A stretch of DNA of 64,000 nt from Brevibacterium picturae. GTDB lineage: Bacteria; Actinomycetota; Actinomycetes; Actinomycetales; Brevibacteriaceae. The translations under genes were made by a program, and so were the position numbers. How positions within the stretch are numbered: the first letter of the stretch is position 1; each line of letters starts with the position of its first letter. Of this stretch, positions 9,492-18,573 are shown piece after piece. Where the stretch lies: positions 1,364,001-1,428,000 of the forward strand of contig NZ_LT629739.1 of the NCBI RefSeq assembly GCF_900105045.1, written 5' to 3'. The notes under the pieces were generated by a model that saw only the letters and a program-made list of their open reading frames with translations, searched no databases and had not been told where the DNA came from.

Positions 9492-10843
9492 GAGACCGCC
9501 CGAGTGAGGATTCGTTCGTAGCCATGTCCCATGGCCGCGGCCGAGGCGTGCCGGAGCACCCATTCTCGAGGCTCCTGTCCCGAAGCGGGAGCAGTGCCGA
9601 ATTTCTCACCGGCCTCGATGCGCTCCCGCATGGCCGTCATGGCTGCGGCTACCGAGGCGACGTCTCCAGGACGCGCCACTTCACCAGCGGCGGTGCTTCT
9701 AACGATCTCGGCGGCCTCGCCCGAGACGACGCCGAGGACCGGGATCCGGCGTGCCATGAGCGAGTAGAGCTTCGAGGGCACGGTGTATTCGTAGGATTCG
9801 AGCGGGCTGAGGCTGACGAGTCCGGCATCCGCCCATTCCCAGTGGGCGGCGAGTCCGGCACCGGCGTGCTGAGAGAAGAACTCGACGGGCACGTCATGTT
9901 CTGCCGCCACAGCTTGCAGGGCAGATGTGTCGACACCGTCGCCGACGATCCGCAGGCGCACGCCCTCGGTGCTGGCCATGGCCCGGATCGAAGTGCTGAG
10001 GTCCTGGGAGCGGCCGACGGTACCCACATACAGCAGGTTGAGTCCGGCCCGTGCCGTGGCAGGTTTCGAGACGGTGACCCCGCTCAGGTTCTCCACCGAC
10101 GATGAGATCACCGGGATTGCGCCCGTCGCGGTGAGCCCCGAGGCACCGGCGAGCTCTGCCGGAGACACTCCGCTGCGCACCACCTCGGCGGTGACGCCGC
10201 GCTCCTCCAGACGACGTTTGAAGCCTTCCGTGGTCACGACCACGACTGCAGCTCGACGCTGAGCACGGGTCAGGAGGCCGGGTAGAAGTTTGTGCTCGAC
10301 GGCTCCTGTGAGCTTCTTCGGCAGGTATTTTCCAAGGGCACCGGTGACCAGATTCATCTCCGAGATGAGGTCTGGCCAGGCGTCCCGCACCTCGGCGACG
10401 TGCGGCACGTGCAGAATCCGGGACAGGGAGTCTCCGGCGAGCAGGAACGGCAGCGCAGGGGTTGTCGAGACGATGACGTCAGGCCTCATTCTGCCTCGCA
10501 GCCGGTCGACGACAGCGGACATGGCACCGGTCGCCGACACCGTCTGGTCGAGAATCTGTCGGGCCATCGACGAACCGCTGTGCAGATAGGGAACACGCAG
10601 GATCCTTTCGCCGTCAATTCCCGTGTCCCAGGTGCCGCCGAGGCGCACGTCGACTCGGGTCCGCCCCCGCCCGACCCGTGATCCGAAGAATCCGTTCCGA
10701 TCGGGATATGGGTAGTGCGGATGTGGGGCGACGGTGATGACCTGATGACCGGCGGCGCGGAGGTGATCGACAAGGATCCGCCACCGACGCTGCGGGGCAC
10801 CGACCTCCGGGTAGTAGTAATGGCTGAGCAGCAAAATCCTCAT
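9488..10843 (-). CDS. GT4 family glycosyltransferase
   Basis: The 451-residue product begins MRILLLSHYYYPEVGAPQRR, the classic GT-B/GT4 opening (compare WbuB-type enzymes of O-antigen and capsule loci). LLYVGTVGRSQDLSTSIRAM opens the donor half, and VSLSPLESYEYTVPSKLYSL contains the acidic donor-binding pair. The ATG at 10843 overlaps the stop of the initiating transferase gene (ATGA), so a longer open frame reaching 11038 is not the gene. Its place directly after the WecA-like gene suggests it adds the second sugar onto the lipid-linked GlcNAc; this is inference from gene order, not from any specificity motif. Confidence 0.88.
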   Translation of the reverse strand: MRILLLSHYYYPEVGAPQRRWRILVDHLRAAGHQVITVAPHPHYPYPDRNGFFGSRVGRGRTRVDVRLGGTWDTGIDGERILRVPYLHSGSSMARQILDQTVSATGAMSAVVDRLRGRMRPDVIVSTTPALPFLLAGDSLSRILHVPHVAEVRDAWPDLISEMNLVTGALGKYLPKKLTGAVEHKLLPGLLTRAQRRAAVVVVTTEGFKRRLEERGVTAEVVRSGVSPAELAGASGLTATGAIPVISSSVENLSGVTVSKPATARAGLNLLYVGTVGRSQDLSTSIRAMASTEGVRLRIVGDGVDTSALQAVAAEHDVPVEFFSQHAGAGLAAHWEWADAGLVSLSPLESYEYTVPSKLYSLMARRIPVLGVVSGEAAEIVRSTAAGEVARPGDVASVAAAMTAMRERIEAGEKFGTAPASGQEPREWVLRHASAAAMGHGYERILTRAVS

Positions 10844-11877
10844 GCGGGAACCACCTCGGCGGGACTCCGTCTGCGCAGCCACAGCGGAAGGAAGGCATAG
10901 AGGGCCAGCAGTCCGGCCCAGAACACGTGCGCTGGATACGTTGCCGCGGTGTTGCCTGCGATCAGGGTCGGGACGGCCAGAATGCAGGCCAGTACACTCA
11001 GTGCGGCGTGGAAGACAGACACGCGTCCGTGAGACCAACCGGCCTGCTGGATCCGCTGATAGATGTGGTGTCGATGAGGGAGGAAGATGTTCTCTCCTTT
11101 GAAGAGCCGCAGCACAAGGGTGAGGCCGACGTCGAAGAGGACGAAGATCATGGGCGCGATGATGACGACGATCGGCACGCCCAGGACGAAGAGCCAGACA
11201 GCGATGGCGAAGACCGCAGCTCCGATGCCGTAGCTTCCGGTATCCCCCAAAAAGGCCTTCGCCCTACCGAGGTTGAACGGCAAGAAGCCCGCTGCTGCGC
11301 CAGCGAGGGCCAGAGAGAGGAGCATGACATCGCTCTCGCTGATCCAGGAGCCGACGAAGGCGAACCAGGCACCGGTGATGATCGACCATGTGGTCACGTA
11401 GCCGTTGAGTCCGTCGACGAAGTTCACGGCATTGACCAGCGTGACGCCGATGATGGCGAAGGCGATGATGTGCGCGATTCCCTGTGTGGAGAACAGTGCG
11501 ATGCAGGCACTGAAGACCACCGCGAGGACGACCTGTCCGACCAGGCGGCCGATGGGCTGCAGGGAGTCGAGGTCATCGCTCATGCCGATCGCCGAATAGC
11601 ACCAGGTCAGCACCAGGAAGCCGATCGGCAGCACGATGCTGCCGAGACCGTAGACGCCATGCTGTGTGAGGTTCCAGATCATGACCAGTGCCGTCGCCGC
11701 CGTGATTCCGCAGCCGATGGCGACGCCGCCGCCTCTCACCGTCGACTGGGTGTGGGACGAACGATGCGAGGGCACGTCGACGACGCCTGCACGTCTCAGC
11801 AGCGGAAAGGCGATGAGAGCGCTGACCGTCGTGACCACGGCGGCCACGACGAAGATCACCAGCGATAGCAGATTCAT
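10840..11877 (-). CDS. WecA/TagO-like undecaprenyl-phosphate GlcNAc-1-phosphate transferase
   Basis: The 345-residue membrane protein has about ten hydrophobic segments and the family's cytoplasmic motifs: DVPSHRSSHTQSTVRGGG near the N-terminus, NFVDGLNGYVT, FLGDTGSYGIG, and the HHIYQR histidine cluster near the C-terminus (PHRHHIYQRIQQAGWSH). MraY/WecA/TagO enzymes transfer HexNAc-1-phosphate from UDP-HexNAc to undecaprenyl phosphate in the inner membrane, starting wall-polymer synthesis. Its ATG shares its A with the upstream TGA (TGATG at 11875-11879). MraY itself normally sits in the division cluster with mur genes, none of which is here, so a TagO/WecA-like role is the better reading. 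Confidence 0.9.
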   Translation of the reverse strand: MNLLSLVIFVVAAVVTTVSALIAFPLLRRAGVVDVPSHRSSHTQSTVRGGGVAIGCGITAATALVMIWNLTQHGVYGLGSIVLPIGFLVLTWCYSAIGMSDDLDSLQPIGRLVGQVVLAVVFSACIALFSTQGIAHIIAFAIIGVTLVNAVNFVDGLNGYVTTWSIITGAWFAFVGSWISESDVMLLSLALAGAAAGFLPFNLGRAKAFLGDTGSYGIGAAVFAIAVWLFVLGVPIVVIIAPMIFVLFDVGLTLVLRLFKGENIFLPHRHHIYQRIQQAGWSHGRVSVFHAALSVLACILAVPTLIAGNTAATYPAHVFWAGLLALYAFLPLWLRRRSPAEVVPA

Positions 11878-13829
11878 CAGTTGGCGGCCCCGGCATCCGG
11901 AATTGTCACCGTCGTCGTTGTGATCGCGAAGCCGGAGGCGTTCGTGGCAGACGGCGTGCTGACGATCCGGGTCAGTTCGGTTTCGAGTTCCGTGCGATGA
12001 GTGAAGACTCCGGCATCCCGTGAAGCGTCGACGAGTCGCCTCAGCGCATCGAGGTCGATCGGAGTGATCGGGACCTGCGTGATGAGCGGGTGAGTGGGAC
12101 GAACGTCCTCCTCGCCCGGAGACAGGAGTGCCTCGGTCAGCTTCTCCCCCGGCCGCAGTCCCGTGTAGACGATGTGGGCATCGGGGCGACCGCTGAGCGC
12201 GATGACGCGGTTGGCCAGGTCATCGATCTTGATCGGCTCGCCCATGTCGAGGACGAGAGTCTCACCAGGTCGGCCGATGGCCGCCGCCTGCAGGACGAGT
12301 TCGCAGGCTTCGTCGCCGGTCATGAAGTAGCGGGTGACCTCTGGGTCGGTGACCGTGACCGGATCCCCGGCCGCCACCTGCGCGACGAAGGTCTCCAGCA
12401 CGGATCCTCGGGAGCCGAGCACATTGCCAAAGCGCACGGACATGTACTTCCGGCCGGATTCTGCCGCCACCGAGGCGACTGCGCGTTCGATCGAGAACTT
12501 CGTCCGCCCGAGCACCGAGGTCGCTCCCGCGGCTTTGTCCGTGGAGATGTGGACGAAGGATTCGACGTCGTTGGCCACCGCTGCGTCGAGCAGGTCGAGG
12601 CTGGCGCCGACGTTGGTGCGCACGGCCTGTTCCGGGAAGCGCTCGAGGAACGTCAGGTGTTTCAGCGCTGCCGCGTGGAAGATGATTTCGGGTTGCGCCT
12701 CGGCGACGAGAGCATCGATGAAGGCCGGGTCCCGAAGGTCGCCGAGCACAAGGTCTTCGCTGGTCAGCAGGGCCGAGCCTTCGAGTCCGAGCTGGGTGGC
12801 GTGCAGACCGGACTCATCGCGGTCGGTCATGATGAGCCTGGCGGGGTCGAACCGGGCAACCTGCTTGCACAGTTGGGAGCCGATCGACCCTCCGGCCCCG
12901 GTGACCAAGACGACGCGGTCGGTGATCGCCGAGGCGATGTCCTCGACGTTGGTCGTGATCGGTTTGCGGCCGATGAGGTCTTCGAGACTGACATCTCGGA
13001 AGTTGCGGTGGCGCAGGTCGGCCACGTCGAGCGAATCAGGTTCCGGTCGGCTGTAGTCGGAGACTGCGAGCCGGGGCATAATCTTGATCTCGACCGGTCG
13101 GGACTCGAGATTCGAAGCGATCTCTTGCAGATCCTCCGGAGGCAGGTCCGTGATGGCGATGAGCACGACGCTGGCGCCGGTGCGATCGACCTGGTTCGCG
13201 ATGTCGGAGATCGGTCCGAGCACGCGGATGCCGTTGTAGCGCAGATGGCGTTTGTTCGGGTCATCGTCGAGCATCCCGACGGCCGCGTATTCGCTGCGGG
13301 AGTCCTGGGCGATCATGTCCAGTGCCAGCGTCCCCTGGCTGCCCGCCCCGACGACGAGCGTCGGTCGCGACGCCCCGGAGGTTGAGAGTGTTCGCTGGCG
13401 CAGGTTGCGACGGACCCAATTCTCCAGGCTCTTGACCACGACCATCATGGCTCCGGCCGCGATCGGAACGCTGGTAGGGATCAACAGGCGACTGGCGAAA
13501 ACGAACTCGGCGACCCACATGAGGCCGACGCCCAGCGCCACGGTCCCCGCGATGGCCGCGAACTGGTCGGTCGAACCTCGACGGTACCGCCCTTGATAGA
13601 TGGCGAGAGGACCGCAGACAAGGAACACGAGCAGGGCGATGGCCGAGCACACGAACATGCCCGGGACGTTGACTCGGTCCATGTGGAAGTCGTAGCGGAC
13701 AAGAGTCATCACGACGACGAGGAAGGCGAAGACGACGCCGTCGGTCAATGAGAGGACGGATGCGATGATGCCCTTGGCCAGAGGGGTGCGTGAGGGAATG
13801 GGTCCGGAGGTGCTTCCCACAGTTCTCAT
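11877..13829 (-). CDS. CapD/FlaA1/WbpM-type membrane-bound sugar-nucleotide dehydratase/epimerase
   Basis: The 650-residue protein starts with about four transmembrane helices (residues about 20-130), then a CoA-binding-like Rossmann segment (LVVGAGSQGTLALDMI), and a C-terminal extended SDR domain with VLVTGAGGSIGSQL, the FHAAALKHLTFLERFP block, STDKA and SVRFGNVLGSRGSV. This domain order is that of the FlaA1/WbpM/PglF UDP-HexNAc 4,6-dehydratases and CapD-like enzymes. The position that is usually Tyr or Met in (Y/M)xxxK is Leu here (VLGRTK). It is the first gene of the minus-strand operon and likely supplies a 4-keto-6-deoxy or epimerised HexNAc nucleotide. The ATG at 13829 has only a weak GAGT-type ribosome site. 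Confidence 0.88.
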   Translation of the reverse strand: MRTVGSTSGPIPSRTPLAKGIIASVLSLTDGVVFAFLVVVMTLVRYDFHMDRVNVPGMFVCSAIALLVFLVCGPLAIYQGRYRRGSTDQFAAIAGTVALGVGLMWVAEFVFASRLLIPTSVPIAAGAMMVVVKSLENWVRRNLRQRTLSTSGASRPTLVVGAGSQGTLALDMIAQDSRSEYAAVGMLDDDPNKRHLRYNGIRVLGPISDIANQVDRTGASVVLIAITDLPPEDLQEIASNLESRPVEIKIMPRLAVSDYSRPEPDSLDVADLRHRNFRDVSLEDLIGRKPITTNVEDIASAITDRVVLVTGAGGSIGSQLCKQVARFDPARLIMTDRDESGLHATQLGLEGSALLTSEDLVLGDLRDPAFIDALVAEAQPEIIFHAAALKHLTFLERFPEQAVRTNVGASLDLLDAAVANDVESFVHISTDKAAGATSVLGRTKFSIERAVASVAAESGRKYMSVRFGNVLGSRGSVLETFVAQVAAGDPVTVTDPEVTRYFMTGDEACELVLQAAAIGRPGETLVLDMGEPIKIDDLANRVIALSGRPDAHIVYTGLRPGEKLTEALLSPGEEDVRPTHPLITQVPITPIDLDALRRLVDASRDAGVFTHRTELETELTRIVSTPSATNASGFAITTTTVTIPDAGAAN

Positions 13830-14050
13830 TTCACTCGACTCACGCGCACTGCTTCGGGGTGAGCCTGTCGCTCAGACCATCGTCTCGGTGGCCGCAGCCA
13901 GCGCATTCCAACTCCCCGATTGTACTATTGGAACTGACAGGATTCATTCATGATCAGTGGTGCCAACATTAAGATTCGATTGCGAATTTTGCTTCGGTAC
14001 AAGCCGGCTTGGCTGAGTGGAGCGCGAGTCTCCGATGAGAGGAATGCAAT
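13830..14050. promoter_or_regulatory. Divergent promoter region between the two glycopolymer operons
   Basis: This 221-bp gap separates the head-to-head starts of the CapD-like gene and the CgeB/GT2 gene and must hold promoters for both. On the minus strand TACAAT (complement of 13918-13923) is a fair -10 hexamer; I see no convincing -35 partner. A/T-rich DNA at 13965-14000 contains an ATTCG/CGAAT inverted pair. No operator can be assigned with confidence. Confidence 0.4.
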
Positions 14051-15943
14051 TTGGCCACAACGCCGCTTCACACCCTGAGAACAGCACTGTGGCACTGGCG
14101 AAAGGGCGGGTTGTCCCAGCTGACTGCGTGGAAGCGCCGCCGCTCGATGACGCAGGGCACGGCAGAATCCTCCCCGCGGATCGCCACAGGGACGCTGTCC
14201 GAAGAGGTTCTGGCCGAATTGTTTCCTCCCCTGCCGGTCCCCGATCGCACCCCGGTTTTCGCACACACCCGCGTCGGAGTCATCCTCGACGAGTTCTCGG
14301 CCCAAAGCTTCGGCTTCGAATGGTCAACCACGAAACTCACACGCGCCGATTGGGCGAACGAGCTCGAAGGTCTCGACTTCGTCTTCGTCGAATCTGCCTG
14401 GAACGGCAATTCCGGCGACTGGAAGTTCAAACTCAACGGCCCCTCGGGCCCTGGACAAGACGTCGTCGAGCTGCTGACGGAATGTCGCCGTCGCGGTCTG
14501 CCGACCGTGTTCTGGAACAAGGAAGATCCGCCTCACTTCGAGGACTTCCTGCCCTTGGCGAAGCTCGTCGACGTCGTATTCACCAGCGATGTCAGGCTCG
14601 TCCCCGACTACGAAGCGCTGTTGGGCCATGACCGGGTGGCCGCTCTTCCCTTCGCAGCCCAGCCCGCCATCCACAACCCGGCCAGACCAGCCCGAAACTT
14701 CGCGGCTCGCGACATTGCCTTCGCCGGAATGTACTTCGCTCACAAATACCCCGAACGTCGTGAGCAGATGGATCTGCTCTTGGGTGCCGCCGAGGCCGTG
14801 TCGGGCCGCATGGGGCACGGGCTGGAGATCTTCTCCCGTTTCCTCGGCGATGACGAGCGCTACCAGTTCCCCGGATCACTGGCCGACCGTGTTGTCGGCG
14901 GACTTCCCTATCGGAACCTGCTCACCGCCTATAAGCATTTCAAGGTGTTCCTCAATGTGAATTCGGTCGTCGACTCTCCCAGCATGTGCGCCCGCCGCAT
15001 CTTCGAGATCTCTGCCGCCGGAACCCCGGTCGTGACGACTCCCAGTGCGGCGACTCGGGAGTTCTTCCCCACCGAGGAGGTTCCCCAGCCGGAGACCGAG
15101 AAAGAAGCGGAATGGACGCTGCGGGCCTACGTCCGCAGCCCCGAGCTACGCGACCGCACCGCGCATCTGGCCCAGCGACGGATCTGGGCCGGACACACCT
15201 ACAGCCATCGGGCGATGACCGTCATGGATGCCCTCGAACTGCCTTATGAGCCACCCTTCACGCGTTCGGTCTCAGCGGTCGTCTCGACGAATCGGCCGGA
15301 GCACCTCGGCGAGGTGCTGACTACCCACGCGGCTCAGGTACACGCGGACAAGGAGCTCGTCCTCGTTGCTCACGGATTCGAGGTGAGCTCGGATCTTCGC
15401 TCCCGGGCGAGGGACGCGGGGATCGAGAATCTGCAGATCGTCGAAGTCAGCGCCCAGCAGCCGTTGGGCGTCTGCCTCAACCGGGGAGTGGAGGCTGCGT
15501 CGGGCGAGGTCATCGCGAAGATGGATGACGACGACGTATACGGGGCGCACTATCTGTCGGATCAGCTTGCGGCCATGCGCTATTCGAACGCGGATCTCGT
15601 CGGCAAACAGGCGCACTACCTCCACATCCGCGGCAGCGACATCGTCATCTGCCGGTTCCCCGAACGTGAGCATCGCTTTACGGACCTCGTCATGGGACCG
15701 ACGCTGATGACACGAAGATCGACGCTGACGGCACACCCTTTCGCCGAACGCACCCTGGGTGAGGATACGGACCTGCAGAAGCGGCTCCTTGCAGACGGTG
15801 CGCGGATCTACTCCGCCGACCGGTTCAACTTCGTTCAGGTCCGCGGCTCGCACGCCCACACCTGGACTGTCGAAGACAACCTGCTGTTGGCCAATGGAGA
15901 CGTCCATTCGTTCGGGTATGCGCCGGGCCACTACTGCTTCTGA
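14051..15943 (+). CDS. CgeB-like glycosyltransferase fused to a GT2 domain
   Basis: The 630-residue product starts at TTG 14051, preceded by GAGAGGA; no in-frame ATG or GTG fits better. Residues about 70-390 resemble the CgeB/DUF3880-plus-GT-B family: FAGMYFAHKYPERREQM near 220 and the donor-half block SMCARRIFEISAAGTPVVTT around 315-335. Residues about 405-630 are a GT2 domain opening SVSAVVSTNRPEHL, with a DDDD metal-binding run near 493 and a GxxxR/K-type VMGPTLMTRRS segment. Such two-headed enzymes usually add two sugars or make a repeating unit. It is divergent from the minus-strand operon and is followed by a 258-bp gap (15944-16201) in which I see no gene. Confidence 0.82.
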   Translation: MATTPLHTLRTALWHWRKGGLSQLTAWKRRRSMTQGTAESSPRIATGTLSEEVLAELFPPLPVPDRTPVFAHTRVGVILDEFSAQSFGFEWSTTKLTRADWANELEGLDFVFVESAWNGNSGDWKFKLNGPSGPGQDVVELLTECRRRGLPTVFWNKEDPPHFEDFLPLAKLVDVVFTSDVRLVPDYEALLGHDRVAALPFAAQPAIHNPARPARNFAARDIAFAGMYFAHKYPERREQMDLLLGAAEAVSGRMGHGLEIFSRFLGDDERYQFPGSLADRVVGGLPYRNLLTAYKHFKVFLNVNSVVDSPSMCARRIFEISAAGTPVVTTPSAATREFFPTEEVPQPETEKEAEWTLRAYVRSPELRDRTAHLAQRRIWAGHTYSHRAMTVMDALELPYEPPFTRSVSAVVSTNRPEHLGEVLTTHAAQVHADKELVLVAHGFEVSSDLRSRARDAGIENLQIVEVSAQQPLGVCLNRGVEAASGEVIAKMDDDDVYGAHYLSDQLAAMRYSNADLVGKQAHYLHIRGSDIVICRFPEREHRFTDLVMGPTLMTRRSTLTAHPFAERTLGEDTDLQKRLLADGARIYSADRFNFVQVRGSHAHTWTVEDNLLLANGDVHSFGYAPGHYCF

Positions 15944-16201
15944 TGAGTGTCCCGACCCGCCCCGTCACCACGGGCACATCGAACCAGGTGAACAACTGGC
16001 AAAGTCAGATCGAACCTTCGGCGACAGGGCGCGAATCCGGCCGTTTGAGAGTTTGGGCGCTCATAGACTGAACGCGTTCCCCTCGGGTCCGGGCTTTCTG
16101 CCTCACCTCTGTGGGGACGAATCACCGAGGACAGGGTCGCCGACAACCGCCGGTGGTCTCACCAATTGTCCAGTCGGCATATGTGCCCAGGAGGCTGTTC
16201 G

Positions 16202-16645
16202 GTGAGCTCTAGAGATCGTTTGGCCTATCGAGGATTGGTCGCCGCGGGAATCGTTCTGCCCGTGCTGGCTTTCATCTGCGCTGCAATCGAGGTCTGGCTG
16301 CTCGTCGCGCTCTTCGGCAGCGCCTGGATGATTGCTGCGGTCGGTCTCGTGCATATGCAGACGCGAGCCCTCAACTCGGGTGCACGGGCTCTGCGCGATT
16401 CTGTGGCGCGCCGCGGTGGAAACACCGATGCCGGCTCGGACCTGGCAACACACCTCGAAACCATGGCTGCCGATCTCGCGGTCATTCGCGCGCATGCACA
16501 AGCAGAACCACCACAGGATGAAGTGCGTGATGACCTTGTCCGACTGGCACACAGTCTGCGCCGTGAGATGCGCCTGCTGCAGTATGCCGTCACCGTTCAT
16601 GATGAGCCATCAGCCTCACCGGCGACCGCCGAACCGCGAATGTGA
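16202..16645 (+). CDS. Small two-helix membrane protein with coiled-coil tail
   Basis: The GTG at 16202 is chosen because AGGAGG lies 7 nt upstream; an ATG at 16181 has no such site. The 147-residue product has two adjacent hydrophobic segments (residues about 11-53), then a charged, heptad-like helical region (about 55-130) and a polar C-terminus. I recognise no family. It is the first gene of a five-gene operon in which every junction is a 4-bp overlap; its stop overlaps the next GTG (16642-16645). Its position and shape suggest a membrane anchor or scaffold, or a chain-length-control-like partner, for the large cytoplasmic glycosyltransferases that follow; this is inference only. Confidence 0.7.
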   Translation: MSSRDRLAYRGLVAAGIVLPVLAFICAAIEVWLLVALFGSAWMIAAVGLVHMQTRALNSGARALRDSVARRGGNTDAGSDLATHLETMAADLAVIRAHAQAEPPQDEVRDDLVRLAHSLRREMRLLQYAVTVHDEPSASPATAEPRM

Positions 16646-18573
16646 GCGTTGAGGTGTCACAGACTCTGTCTGTTCCGGTGAGAAACGGAGAAGGCGAGCC
16701 ACGGGAGTGCTGGGAAGTGAACTTCGCGTCCTCTGCCCTCGTGCGCGTCGACAGTGCACACGAAGACGAACCGACCGCTTCGTTCATGCGCGGACGCACC
16801 GAAGTCGTGCTGCCGACGACCCCGGTGTCACGGCAAGAGCTCTTCGACCTTGTGCGTTCCTCCGACTCTGCCAGGCTCTGCCTGCCACACGGTCTTTCGT
16901 TCCCGGACAAGGCCGCTGCGGGCGGCGAACACAGCCTCAGGGCCTGGGCCTATGCGCTGGCGAGTCGAGAAATCGAGACGACAGGCACTGCCGTGATCAA
17001 AGAAGCCGGTCGGCATACTCCACCGGCCCTCGACACAGAGCCGGCGGAAGCCCTGACGCGCGGCAGCATCGAATCCCATGCCACGGCCGCTGTGGCTACG
17101 GTCGCCGCCATCCATCGTGCAGCAGCCTCGGTCAGTGGCGCAGACGCTGCGACCGTGTACCTCTTCACTGCAGACGCCCTGGAGGAGACCTCGAGACTCT
17201 ACGGTTGCGGAGGGACGATGCGACGCCAACTCTGCGATTCGCTCACCTTCGCCGGAGCCGGTTACGACTTCCCCTGGAATGAGATCAGATCGGGTGCCGA
17301 GTCACTGGCGATCCTGTACAACTTCTCACCGTTCCAAGACACCGGTTCAACTGTCGCATCCAAGCGCTTACGAGTGTTCTCCGAAGCATTCGACGTCATC
17401 GCGTGCTCATTCCTCCAGCACAAGAAGCAGGATCCCACGGTCGAGTCGATTTCGCGTCCGTACGTTGTGTCCAAAGAATTCCTGCCGCTGACACCTTCGT
17501 GGGCGTCGTGGCCATCATTCCGAGCATTCGCCGAACGGGCCGCGGCTGCGGCCGGCGAGCGCATGCGAACCCGCACGGACTACCGACGGCTGTACACGCG
17601 TGCCATGTGGGCCCCGGCGCTGTATGCGGGTGCCAGAGTGAAGTTCATGCAGCCGGATCTGCCGTGGACCGCGGAGTTCTCAGACCCTCTGTCGCTCGAC
17701 GTCGAGGGCGCCTCTCGAGGAGGAAGTCTGCCGCGAGATGCGTTCACCGCGCCCCTCATCGACGAATGGGAACGCGCCTTCGGTCCCCTCGACGAGCTCG
17801 ACCTCACGATCTTCCGATTCGCCGAACTTCTGGTGTACGCCTATGCGGACGAGATCATCTTCACCAACGAACACCAGCGCCTCGTCATGCTCGAATCGAT
17901 TCGCCGCCCACAACTGCGGGAACGAGTCGCCTCGATATCGACCGTCTCGCACCACCCGACGCTCGATTCGGGATTCTACGATCTCGAACATGTCGACTAC
18001 CCGCTCGATGACGATCACCTTCACCTCGGGTACTTCGGAGAGTTCTACACCGCGCGAGGAATCACCGAGATCACCCATGCCCTGCGTTCTCTACCCGAAT
18101 CCGTCCGGTCACGTGCTCGTCTGCACGTCTTCACGAACTACATCCCCGAATCCGCCGGAGGTGTGAAGCCGGCAAGCTTCTCCCGCAGCCAGTTCGACCT
18201 GCTTGTACAGCGAACACTCGACGGAGTCGGAATCAGCGGGGTTGAGGACCTGGTCGTCTTCAACAGCTCGTTACCCTATCTGAGGTTTCTCGCTGTGACC
18301 CAGAAACTCGACTACCTCATTGTCACCGATGCACAATCAGGAACCGGACATTCAGTCAATCCCTATCTGCCGTCGAAGTGGAGCGACTACCTCGGATCCG
18401 CGGCGCGGGTGTGGGCTCTCGTCGAACAGGAAAGTGTGCTTTCGACGATGAACCTCGATGTCCGGACTCCGATCGGCGACACCCATGCGGCCCGCGCAGC
18501 GATTTGGACCATGGTGGAAGAGAAGTTCGGTCCGGCGACCACGATGCCGCTCCCAAACGGTGCCGTCCTATGA
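16642..18573 (+). CDS. GT-B-like protein of unknown specificity
   Basis: The 643-residue protein starts at GTG 16642 inside a GTGA overlap. The C-terminal half looks like a GT-B donor domain: LHLGYFGEFYTARGITEITH near residue 459 resembles the first beta-alpha unit after the interdomain linker, and PYLPSKWSDYLGSAARVWAL near 573-592 resembles the PSK-type ending of GT4-like enzymes. The middle carries a Trp/Tyr-rich stretch (YNFSPFQDTG, YTRAMWAPALYAGARVKFMQ), as seen in acceptor-binding halves. The first 200 residues are unrecognised. I cannot assign it to a CAZy family; 'glycosyltransferase' is a fold-level reading. The operon context (next genes: a 198-residue protein, a giant glycosyltransferase, an amide ligase) supports a role in glycan assembly. 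Confidence 0.7.
   Translation: MSVEVSQTLSVPVRNGEGEPRECWEVNFASSALVRVDSAHEDEPTASFMRGRTEVVLPTTPVSRQELFDLVRSSDSARLCLPHGLSFPDKAAAGGEHSLRAWAYALASREIETTGTAVIKEAGRHTPPALDTEPAEALTRGSIESHATAAVATVAAIHRAAASVSGADAATVYLFTADALEETSRLYGCGGTMRRQLCDSLTFAGAGYDFPWNEIRSGAESLAILYNFSPFQDTGSTVASKRLRVFSEAFDVIACSFLQHKKQDPTVESISRPYVVSKEFLPLTPSWASWPSFRAFAERAAAAAGERMRTRTDYRRLYTRAMWAPALYAGARVKFMQPDLPWTAEFSDPLSLDVEGASRGGSLPRDAFTAPLIDEWERAFGPLDELDLTIFRFAELLVYAYADEIIFTNEHQRLVMLESIRRPQLRERVASISTVSHHPTLDSGFYDLEHVDYPLDDDHLHLGYFGEFYTARGITEITHALRSLPESVRSRARLHVFTNYIPESAGGVKPASFSRSQFDLLVQRTLDGVGISGVEDLVVFNSSLPYLRFLAVTQKLDYLIVTDAQSGTGHSVNPYLPSKWSDYLGSAARVWALVEQESVLSTMNLDVRTPIGDTHAARAAIWTMVEEKFGPATTMPLPNGAVL

Noticed and set aside
12090..13385. 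431-codon plus-strand open frame opposite the CapD-like gene
   Set aside because: Shadow of a well-supported gene with all family motifs on the minus strand; no start site.
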